A stretch of DNA of 28,659 bases from DASQTB01 sp035642095 (lineage in GTDB: Bacteria > Actinomycetota > UBA4738 > CALAEC01), in contig DASQTB010000119.1 in the NCBI GenBank assembly GCA_035642095.1, positions 1 through 28,659 on the forward strand. Reading direction: 5' to 3'. The position numbers were made by a program, and so were the translations under genes. How positions within the stretch are numbered: position 1 is the first letter of the stretch; each line of letters begins with the position of its first letter. Below the pieces are notes generated by a model, which saw only the letters and a list, made by a program, of their open reading frames with translations, did no database searches and was not told where the DNA came from. Below, in pieces: positions 7,973 to 14,742 of the stretch.

Positions 7973-8174
7973 TCAGCCCGCCAACGCCTCCAGGAGGCCG
8001 AGGCCAACCCGCCCCGTCCGGAGGAGATAGCGGGAGTTCAAACAGCACGGTCCGGCCGCTCCGTCGGAGGTGGAGCCATCCCAGGCCGATGGCCACCCTC
8101 CCCCGCTTGAACGTCCGGTCGATCCAGCCGCGAAGCGATCGGTCGGCCAGACGTTCGGCCTCCTCCAGGGCCAC
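7973..8174 (-). pseudogene. Small basic protein gene with an apparent +1 frameshift
   Basis: From GTG 8174 one frame reads as a convincing basic protein (MALEEAERLADR, then WIDRTFKRGRVAIG and RTVLFELP) with GC-rich third positions. Near 8035 this frame loses G/C in third positions, while the frame shifted by +1 nt becomes gene-like (YLLRTGRVGLGL, then LEALAG and a stop at 7973). Skipping one base joins them into a protein of about 66 residues. It lies 17 nt upstream of msrB on the same strand. The break could be a sequencing or assembly error, a real lesion, or a programmed shift. Alternatively, the first frame runs without stop into msrB, giving a 204-residue fusion, which I consider less likely. 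No family recognised. Confidence 0.45.
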
Positions 8175-8182
8175 GGCGGCGC

Positions 8183-8192
8183 AGTGTATAGG
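8183..8192. promoter_or_regulatory. Candidate bidirectional -10 region
   Basis: The 10-nt segment AGTGTATAGG carries TATAGG (8187-8192) for the plus-strand exonuclease gene, whose GTG is 11 nt further at 8204. Its complement reads TACACT (8188-8183) for the minus-strand small gene, whose GTG is 8 nt further at 8174. Both would yield near-leaderless transcripts. No good -35 is seen on either strand, which is common for such promoters in high-GC actinobacteria. Confidence 0.4.
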
Positions 8193-8203
8193 CTGTCCTC
8201 ACC

Positions 8204-9217
8204 GTGCCGACGCGGCTGCTCCTCGACGCATCGAGCCTCACGTACCGGGCCTACTTCGCCCTTCCCACCTCGATCACCGACGGCCGGGGAACGCCGGTGA
8301 ACGCGGCCCACGGGTATCTCGACATGTGCGCTCGATTGGTCCGGGATCGCCGGCCGGACGAGGTCGTCCACGCCTTCGACGCGGACTGGCGGCCGGCGCC
8401 GCGGGTCGAGCGTTTCGACGGCTACAAGGCCACTCGAGCGGCGGAGCCCGAGGACCTGGGGCCTCAGTTCGACGTCCTGGCCGGGGTGCTGGCTGCGGCC
8501 GGCATGACGCTGGCCGAAGCTCTGGGGTGGGAGGCGGAGGACGCCATCGGCACGCTGTGCGCCCGGGCCGGCCGTCGGGACCGGGTGGAGATCGTGACCG
8601 GCGACCGCGACCTGATCCAGCTCGTCCGGGACCCGGTGGTCCGATTGCTGTTCACACGGCGGGGCGTGTCCGAACTCGACGACCTCGACGAGGCCGCGGT
8701 CGAGGCCAAGTACGGGGTGCCGCCGTCCCGCTACGTGGACTTCGCCACCCTCCGGGGGGACCCCTCGGACGGGCTCCCCGGCGTGCCCGGGGTCGGGGAG
8801 AAGACGGCCCGGGCCCTGGTCCAGGCCTACCCCTCGATCGAGGCGATGCTGGAGGAGGCGACCGGGCAGGCCACGCGGAAACCGCTCAAAGGTGCCCCCG
8901 GGTTGAAGTCTCGGCTGGCCGCCGCCGCGGACTACGTGGCGGCGATGCGAGACGTCGTGCCCATCCGAACCGACCTCGACCTGGTCATCGACCGAAGCGA
9001 CCGTGACGACCTCGCCCTCGACCGGCTGGCCGAGCGTCACCGCTTGGGCGGACCGATTCGCCGGCTCCGGGAGGCGCTGGACGCTACCGGACGCCGGCCG
9101 GGCGGCGAACGGCCCGGGCCGCCCGGGCGAGCTGCCGGCATCGGGCCGGCCCGACCCGTCGGCCGCCCCGGTCATCCATCAGCCGGAAGATCTCGGGACG
9201 CTGGGCCAGCGCGGTGA
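8204..9217 (+). CDS. 5'-3' exonuclease (Pol I N-terminal/FEN type)
   Basis: A stand-alone flap endonuclease/5' exonuclease, as found fused to polymerase in Pol I, probably removing RNA primers and flaps. The acidic metal-binding residues are in LLLDASSLTYRA, HAFDADW, EAEDAIGTL and TGDRDLIQL. The helix-three-turn-helix DNA-binding segment is DGLPGVPGVGEKTA (around residues 189-202). The recognisable domain ends near residue 293. The remaining 43 or so residues are Pro/Gly/Arg-rich, overlap the opposite-strand ligase gene by 134 nt and are probably an unconstrained tail. Start GTG 8204 directly precedes the conserved first strand and lies 11 nt after a TATAGG box. No DNA polymerase gene is adjacent. 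Confidence 0.9.
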   Translation: MPTRLLLDASSLTYRAYFALPTSITDGRGTPVNAAHGYLDMCARLVRDRRPDEVVHAFDADWRPAPRVERFDGYKATRAAEPEDLGPQFDVLAGVLAAAGMTLAEALGWEAEDAIGTLCARAGRRDRVEIVTGDRDLIQLVRDPVVRLLFTRRGVSELDDLDEAAVEAKYGVPPSRYVDFATLRGDPSDGLPGVPGVGEKTARALVQAYPSIEAMLEEATGQATRKPLKGAPGLKSRLAAAADYVAAMRDVVPIRTDLDLVIDRSDRDDLALDRLAERHRLGGPIRRLREALDATGRRPGGERPGPPGRAAGIGPARPVGRPGHPSAGRSRDAGPAR

Positions 9218-10814
9218 TGGCCACCACATCGCCAGGCTTCGACCTGTCGAGCATCCACAGGAGGCCGTCGACCTCGGTGGGGAAGTCGGGCACGTCGACC
9301 GCCCCCCCGTCGATGGCTCCTTGACGGAGCCGGCGGACCACGTCCTCCGGATCCCGGCCTCGCAGGTAGCGATGGAGCTCCACCACCAGGACGTGGTCGG
9401 CTCCCCGGGCGGCCAGCTCACCCAGGCCGTGCATGATCTCGTCGCTCCGGTCCCCCGCCGAGCCGTACGCCAGAAAGATCTCCCCGCCGGGAGGACGCAG
9501 GCCCCGGCAGATCTCCACCAAGCCCGCCATCCCGGCCTCGTTGTGCGCGTAATCCACCACGACGACCCGGGCGTCGACCTCGAACAGGTTGGCCCGGCCG
9601 GGGTTGCGCTCCGGATCGAGCACGAATGAGCGGAGCCCTTTCACCACCGACCCCGGAGCCAGCCCGATCCCGAGGGCGGCAGCGGCAGCAGCCATGGCGT
9701 TCTGGACGTACTGGCTGGCGATCCCGGCCAAAGTGCTGGGCACCTCCTCCAGGCGGACCAGCGGCTGAAGGGACGGTCCGGGAGCGAGGAGCGTCATCCA
9801 CCCGTCGAGGGGGGCCATCCCCCGCCCGCCCTCTGTCAGCGCCGAGCGGATCGCCGGATGCTCCGAGTCCATCGAGAAAAGGAAGGAACGCCCCCTCGCT
9901 CCTCGGCGCATGGCCAGGACCCGGGGATCGTCCGCGTTGAGCACGCACCAGCCCTCCGGCTTGGTCACCCTGGTGATCGTGGCCTTCACCTCGGCGAGCT
10001 GGTCGAGGGTGAAGATCCCGTGGAGCCCCAGGTGGTCCGGGGAGATGTTCGTCACCACTGCCACGTCGTTGTGGGCGGTCCCCATGCCCTTCAACAGGAT
10101 GCCTCCCCGAGCCACCTCGAGCACGGCGACGTCGACCCCCGGGTAAGCCAGCGCCTTCGCCGCGCCGCTGGGACCCGAGTAGTCGCCCTCCTCGACGAGC
10201 GTCCCGTCCACGTACACGCCGTCCGTCGACGTGTATGCGGTCCGGAGCCCCGCCGTCCGGAAAAGGTGGGCCAGGAGCCGGACGGTGGTGGTCTTCCCGT
10301 TCGTCCCGGTGACGGCGACGACGGGCACTCTCGGACGAGGGACCGACGGCGGGGGTCCCGGCTCCAGCGCGGCCAGCTTCTTGGCCCGCTCCCGAAGCAG
10401 GGCCCGGAACGTCCGCCGGGTCCCCAGGACCAGGCCGAGCAGATCGGCGATCTCCTCGCCCAGAGCCCGAGCGGCATCACGTCGCCGCCACGGGAACGCC
10501 ACCACGATCTCGTCCTGCTCGTGGCCCGTCCGGGCCCGGACCGCGATCTGGGTTCCGGCCTGCGCGGCCAGCGACCGGCTCAGGTGGGAGGCCACCCGAG
10601 TGACGAATCGCCGGCGCTCCTCGCTCCGAGGGCGGCCGGGCGATGCCCGTCCGGGAAGGCCGATCCGGCGAGCGATGTCGGCGGCGCGTTCCTCCGATGC
10701 AGCCAGCCACGCCGGCACGGCCAGGGTGAGCTTCACCGCCGGGCGAGTGAAGTAAAGGTTCGGACCCTCGAGCATCCGCAGCTCGACGAGACGCACCGAG
10801 GCCCGCTTCGCCAT
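9084..10814 (-). CDS. CphA-like Mur ligase lacking the ATP-grasp module
   Basis: A 576-residue paralog of cyanophycin synthetase with a changed domain set. Residues 8-120 resemble the CphA N-terminal domain (LRMLEGPNLYF against IFRGPNYW; TRVASHLSRSL against GHVAEHVAIAL). The chain then goes straight into a Mur-ligase module: P-loop GTNGKTTT with K174, EVARGGIL, LNADDP, QNAMAAAAAAL, VVDYAHN and a C-terminal domain with YGSAGDRSDEI. In CphA the same lysine is residue 527, so about 350 residues including the whole ATP-grasp are absent. In CphA the Mur module attaches arginine to aspartate side chains, so this enzyme may ligate an amino acid onto an existing peptide or polymer; substrate unknown. 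Start ATG 10814 is 7 nt after a TACACT box. The 3' end overlaps the exonuclease gene by 134 nt. Confidence 0.85.
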   Translation of the reverse strand: MAKRASVRLVELRMLEGPNLYFTRPAVKLTLAVPAWLAASEERAADIARRIGLPGRASPGRPRSEERRRFVTRVASHLSRSLAAQAGTQIAVRARTGHEQDEIVVAFPWRRRDAARALGEEIADLLGLVLGTRRTFRALLRERAKKLAALEPGPPPSVPRPRVPVVAVTGTNGKTTTVRLLAHLFRTAGLRTAYTSTDGVYVDGTLVEEGDYSGPSGAAKALAYPGVDVAVLEVARGGILLKGMGTAHNDVAVVTNISPDHLGLHGIFTLDQLAEVKATITRVTKPEGWCVLNADDPRVLAMRRGARGRSFLFSMDSEHPAIRSALTEGGRGMAPLDGWMTLLAPGPSLQPLVRLEEVPSTLAGIASQYVQNAMAAAAAALGIGLAPGSVVKGLRSFVLDPERNPGRANLFEVDARVVVVDYAHNEAGMAGLVEICRGLRPPGGEIFLAYGSAGDRSDEIMHGLGELAARGADHVLVVELHRYLRGRDPEDVVRRLRQGAIDGGAVDVPDFPTEVDGLLWMLDRSKPGDVVAITALAQRPEIFRLMDDRGGRRVGPARCRQLARAARAVRRPAGVR

Positions 10815-10821
10815 GAGCGGG

Positions 10822-10827
10822 AGTGTA
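10822..10827 (-). promoter_or_regulatory. -10 box for a leaderless ligase transcript
   Basis: On the minus strand TACACT ends 7 nt before the ATG at 10814, placing the predicted transcription start at or next to the start codon. No clear -35 is present. It would let the ligase be expressed independently of the upstream secreted protein, whose stop is only 31 nt away. Confidence 0.4.
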
Positions 10828-10845
10828 CGCCCGCGCCCGGGCGGG

Positions 10846-13128
10846 CTAGTTCGCGGAGCGGAACGTGCGGAGGGCCCGGCGGAGCAGCGTAGGAAGGTCC
10901 ACCGGCGGGCCGAACGTCCCCTCGGCCATGGCCTCCAGGAGGCCGCCGGTCGAGGCGGGATCGAGGAGCGCCCGTCGGCCGGCAGGATCCCGAGCCGGCC
11001 CCGGCGCGGCGGTCGCGGGGAGGCTCGGGATCGGGGCCCCGACGACCTCACCGGGGTCCGGGCCCTTGATCACCAGCACCGCCGAGCTGACCCTGCGCTG
11101 GCGACCGTCGGACGGCTCGTTGACCACCTGCAGCCCGCCTCTCTTCCCCTTCACCACCATGGTGCTCGATCCGCCGCCGTCCAGGTTCATCGCGTAGGAG
11201 GCGCGCAGCGACCGCATCAGCTTGCCCAGCCTGCGGATGGTGACGCCTCGGGAGTCCGTCCGCCGTCCGTCGACCACAACCATCAGGATCCGTCCGGCGG
11301 GGGTCACCCCGATCGCGGTCCGGGGATGCACTTCGCAAATCGACCGCCTGCACGGCGTGGCCACCAGCGCGCCGTTCTCCACCAGCAAGGGCATACCCCC
11401 GACGGTGTCGAGGACGCCGGCGAACCCGATCGACCAGGCCAGCGTGACGACCTCCCCCGGCGGCAGGGACCCGATCAGGATGGCCCCGTCGCTTCCGGGC
11501 CGCGCCGAGAGCACCACGCCGCCGCCGACGGCCATCGGGCTCGTCGAGCAGCCCACCTCGTTGACCCCGTAGTCCACCTCGATGCCGGCGTTGCCCGGCG
11601 CCCACCTCCGTCCCCCCACCGGGAGGAGGCGGACCGAGCACGCGTTGGAGGGGGGTGCCTCCAGCGCTCCCCCCGCGGGGGTGAACGCGGCCACGTCGGT
11701 GAAGGGGGGCGGGCCGAAGTTCCACCGGATCACCGGCCAGGTGTCCTGCTCGATCGCGGTCACCGATTCGAACGGTCGATCGAGGAAGGTCTGCTGCTCG
11801 TCCGATGTGATCGAGAACGAGGGAGCGCCGGCAAACGAAACCTGCTTCAGATCCCCGTCCTCGGCGAACGTGTGCGTGGGCCGCCCCGAGGGCGTCCCGA
11901 AGTCGCCGTTGACGGCAGCCACTGCCTGATGGCGCCGGGCCATCGAGCGGGTCCTCTCGTGGCCCGGGAGGAGGTCGTTCGACAACGAGACGTCGATCCG
12001 CGGGGTCCGCTTCGGGTCGACCACGAGCACGTACACGTCGCTCCTGGCCTTCCGCATCTGGAAGTACCGGACACCCCTGACCACCCGCCGGGAGGCCCGC
12101 CGGGGCCCGCCCTTCGGCTTGGCCATGCCCCGGGCGGTGGACTCCGTCGGGCCGCCCTCTCCGGCGTCCGCAGAGGCAGCCTCGGGCCTGGCTCCGCCGG
12201 TCGCCGGGCCCCATGCGGGCGACAAGTCGGCGTGCGCGGGATGGTTGGCAGCGATGAGATCCGGACTGCCCGGGACCGGCCAGTCCACGCCATACAGCTC
12301 CTTGTCACCGTCGGATCCGATCCTGGTGAACAGGACGCGGTTGCCGCCCGGAGCGAACGCCGGCTGATGGTCACTCGCCGCGTCGGCGACGAAGGGCGTC
12401 GGCGTTCCCCCCGAAACGAGGATCCGGTAGAGATCGGCGTCGTCCGAGGAGCACTGGCGCTCGTACACGATCGTCTGCCCGTCGGTGGACCAATCGGGGT
12501 TCGACACGAAGCACGGGTCGAACGTCCGCTGCGTCTGCCCGGAGCCGTCGGCGTTCATCGTCCACAGCTGGGGCCCGCCCGACCGGTCGCTGACGAAGGC
12601 GATCTGGTCACCGTTCGGCGACCAGTCGGGACTGGCGTCGTAGCCCGCCGCTTCGGTGTGAGTGAGTTGGACCGGCGAGCCTCCGCTCGCCGAGATCCGG
12701 TAGATGTGGCTGGTGTCGTCGGCCCGGATCGACCGGGTGAACGCGATCGCGTCGCCCACCGACCAGTCGGGCTGGCGGTCGTTGGCTGCACCCTCCTCCT
12801 CATCGGTGAGCCGGGCGGCCGATACGGAGGCCGACTTGACGAACAGGTCGAAGGTCTCGTCCTCGGCCGACTTCCGAGCGAAGGCGAGCTCGCCGGTGGC
12901 ATCCGGATCCCACGCGGGGTCGACCTCGATGCTCCCCGGTGGCCCCGTGACGAGCGACTGGGCCGTGGAGTCGGCCTCGTGGTCGATGCTCCAGATCTGG
13001 AACACGCCCCCCCGCCCGCTGGCAAAGGCGATGTCACCGTTCTGCGCCTCCAGCGCTCCCGACGTGGTGGTCGACGCGGTGGCAGCGACCAGGAACGCGG
13101 CGGCGGCGACCGATGGGGCTCGGGGCAT
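10846..13128 (-). CDS. Secreted TolB-like beta-propeller fused to phosphodiester glycosidase (NAGPA) domain
   Basis: A 760-residue exported protein. Residues 1 to about 24 form a signal peptide. Residues 28-306 are at least five PD40/TolB-type propeller blades, shown by repeated PDWS-xxG-xxIAF patterns (IAFASGRGG, PDWSPNGDQIAF, PDWSTDGQTIVY, AFAPGGNRVLF). A Gly/Ala/Pro linker (307-345) leads to a NAGPA/DUF2233 domain (about 350-690) with AVNGDFGTPSG, HPRTAIGVTPAGR, VVVDGRR and the hallmark NLDGGGSSTMV (648-658). In eukaryotes this family removes GlcNAc from mannose-6-phosphate diesters; bacterial members are thought to cleave phosphodiester-linked sugars in cell-surface or external glycans. 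Start ATG 13128 is supported by the signal peptide and a promoter just upstream. Calling the propeller a binding module is inference. Confidence 0.88.
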   Translation of the reverse strand: MPRAPSVAAAAFLVAATASTTTSGALEAQNGDIAFASGRGGVFQIWSIDHEADSTAQSLVTGPPGSIEVDPAWDPDATGELAFARKSAEDETFDLFVKSASVSAARLTDEEEGAANDRQPDWSVGDAIAFTRSIRADDTSHIYRISASGGSPVQLTHTEAAGYDASPDWSPNGDQIAFVSDRSGGPQLWTMNADGSGQTQRTFDPCFVSNPDWSTDGQTIVYERQCSSDDADLYRILVSGGTPTPFVADAASDHQPAFAPGGNRVLFTRIGSDGDKELYGVDWPVPGSPDLIAANHPAHADLSPAWGPATGGARPEAASADAGEGGPTESTARGMAKPKGGPRRASRRVVRGVRYFQMRKARSDVYVLVVDPKRTPRIDVSLSNDLLPGHERTRSMARRHQAVAAVNGDFGTPSGRPTHTFAEDGDLKQVSFAGAPSFSITSDEQQTFLDRPFESVTAIEQDTWPVIRWNFGPPPFTDVAAFTPAGGALEAPPSNACSVRLLPVGGRRWAPGNAGIEVDYGVNEVGCSTSPMAVGGGVVLSARPGSDGAILIGSLPPGEVVTLAWSIGFAGVLDTVGGMPLLVENGALVATPCRRSICEVHPRTAIGVTPAGRILMVVVDGRRTDSRGVTIRRLGKLMRSLRASYAMNLDGGGSSTMVVKGKRGGLQVVNEPSDGRQRRVSSAVLVIKGPDPGEVVGAPIPSLPATAAPGPARDPAGRRALLDPASTGGLLEAMAEGTFGPPVDLPTLLRRALRTFRSAN

Positions 13129-13137
13129 GAAAGCGCC

Positions 13138-13167
13138 ACGCTACGGCGCCCTGACGGCGGTCGTCAA
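13138..13167 (-). promoter_or_regulatory. Promoter for the propeller-NAGPA gene
   Basis: On the minus strand TTGACG (13167-13162) and TAGCGT (13143-13138) are separated by 18 nt, a good housekeeping match. The -10 ends 9 nt before the ATG at 13128, so the leader would be very short or absent. This is the best -35/-10 pair seen in the window. Confidence 0.5.
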
Positions 13168-13293
13168 GCAGGGACAACCTCTTCTTCGTCCCCTCAATAC
13201 CGCGGCACTTCCGAGGGTGGGTCACGGGGGACGGTCAGATCGTCGTCAAGATGTTCGCCGACGGGTGGAGGCCGGGGTTCGCTCCGATCGCGG

Positions 13294-13299
13294 TAGGGT
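13294..13299 (+). promoter_or_regulatory. Possible -10 box for the AAA+/VWA operon
   Basis: TAGGGT lies 6 nt before GTG 13306, which would put the transcription start on the start codon. No -35 is seen. It is one of several near-leaderless arrangements in this window. Confidence 0.3.
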
Positions 13300-13305
13300 G
13301 GGCGG

Positions 13306-14733
13306 GTGGTGCCACCGTCCACCCTCGGCGAGCTGCGCGCCTCCGGACACGACGACCGCACCGTCAAGGACGAGCTGCGGACCAATCTCCTCTTCCGCTT
13401 GCGAGAGCGGGTGGACGTGTTCCCCGGCATCGTCGGGTTCGACGAATCCGTCCTGCCCGGGCTGGAGCGGGGCATCCTGGCCGGGCACGACCTGATCCTC
13501 CTGGGCGAGCGGGGCCAGGCTAAGACTCGGCTGATCCGGCACCTGGTCGATCTCCTCGACGAGGACGTCCCCGCCATCGAGGGGTGCGAGGTGAACGACC
13601 ACCCCTTCCGTCCGATCTGCGCCCGGTGCCGGGCCCTCGTCGCGGACCGCGGCGACCAGACGCCCGTAGCGTGGATCGGCAGGGATGCCCGTTACGCGGA
13701 GAAGCTGGCCACGCCGGACACCAGCGTGGCCGACCTGATCGGCGACGTCGACCCGATCCGGGTGGCCGAGGGTCGGTACCTGGCCGACGAGATGACGATC
13801 CACTATGGACTGGTTCCCCGGACGAACCGAGGGATCGTGGCCATCAACGAGCTCCCCGACCTGCCCGAGCGGATTCAGGTCGCCCTGTTCAACATCTTGG
13901 AGGAGCGCGATGTCCAGATCCGCGGCTACCGGATCCGGCTCCCCCTCGATCTCCTCCTGGTGGCCACGGCCAATCCCGAGGACTACACGCATCGGGGGCG
14001 CATCGTGTCCCCGCTCAAGGACCGGTTCGGCACCCAGGTCCGGACGCACTACCCGGAGACGTCCGAGGAGGAGATCCGGATCATGGATCAGGAGGCCCGC
14101 TCCCCGGCCGAAGGGCGCCCGGTACGGGTGCCGACGTTCATGAAGGAGGTCCTGGCCGGCCTGACCCAAGAGCTGCGGCGCTCGCCGAACGTGAACCAGC
14201 GGTCTGGGGTCTCCGTCCGGTTCTCCATCGGCAGCCTGGAGACCATCCGGGCCGCGGCGGTGCGTCGGGCCGTTCGGTCCGGCGAACCCGAGGCCGTTCC
14301 CCGGCCGTGCGACCTGCCGGCGGTGCTGGACGCCTCCGTCGGCCGGGTCGAGTTCGACACGGTCGAGGAGGGACGCGAAGAGGAGATCCTGATCCGGGCG
14401 CTGTCGCAGGCGATCCTCCGGGTGTTCCGAAAGCGGCTCTCGGGCTTCGATTTCGGCCTACTCCTGGCCCGCTTCGGCGAGGGCTTCACCGCTCAGACCT
14501 CCGACCTCACCCCGGCCGACGACTTCCTGGGCCAGTTCGGCCACCTCCCCGGGCTGGCCAAGCTGCTGTCCCGTCTGGCCGTCGAGGAGGAAAGCCCCGG
14601 GTCCGCCGCCTCGGCGGTCGAGTTCGCCCTGGAGGGTCTCCACCTGTCCCGCCGGCTGAACAAGGACGCGGCCGGCCGGATCGGGGCCTGGACGTACGGA
14701 GCTGCCAGGACCGACCGCGGGCCGGACCTCTAG
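13306..14733 (+). CDS. ChlI/MoxR-like AAA+ ATPase
   Basis: A 475-residue AAA+ ATPase resembling the ChlI subunit of magnesium chelatase, but of the stand-alone type found beside VWA proteins. Walker A is LLGERGQAKT with K73. Walker B is GIVAINELPDL, with Asn-Glu in place of the usual Asp-Glu. A sensor-1-like segment reads LLVATANPEDY and an arginine-finger region SPLKDRFGTQ. A Cys-containing insert (GCEVNDHPF, then ICARCRAL, about 98-112) follows Walker A. The two possible starts, GTG 13306 and GTG 13309, differ by one residue. The next gene (9-nt gap) encodes the VWA partner, so a chaperone-like AAA/VWA complex acting on an unknown client is likely. No tetrapyrrole genes are near, so pigment metalation is improbable. 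Confidence 0.85.
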   Translation: MVPPSTLGELRASGHDDRTVKDELRTNLLFRLRERVDVFPGIVGFDESVLPGLERGILAGHDLILLGERGQAKTRLIRHLVDLLDEDVPAIEGCEVNDHPFRPICARCRALVADRGDQTPVAWIGRDARYAEKLATPDTSVADLIGDVDPIRVAEGRYLADEMTIHYGLVPRTNRGIVAINELPDLPERIQVALFNILEERDVQIRGYRIRLPLDLLLVATANPEDYTHRGRIVSPLKDRFGTQVRTHYPETSEEEIRIMDQEARSPAEGRPVRVPTFMKEVLAGLTQELRRSPNVNQRSGVSVRFSIGSLETIRAAAVRRAVRSGEPEAVPRPCDLPAVLDASVGRVEFDTVEEGREEEILIRALSQAILRVFRKRLSGFDFGLLLARFGEGFTAQTSDLTPADDFLGQFGHLPGLAKLLSRLAVEEESPGSAASAVEFALEGLHLSRRLNKDAAGRIGAWTYGAARTDRGPDL

Positions 14734-14742
14734 GGAGGCGAG

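Noticed and set aside
7956..8174. MsrB as a 204-residue protein with a long N-terminal extension
   Set aside because: Codon third positions just upstream of 7955 are poor in G/C and the other frame becomes gene-like there; a separate frameshifted small gene explains it better. Kept as an alternative.
10813..13296. An 827-codon plus-strand frame opposite the propeller-NAGPA gene
   Set aside because: No recognisable motif, Arg/Pro/Gly-rich composition; the minus-strand protein has a signal peptide, repeats and catalytic motifs.
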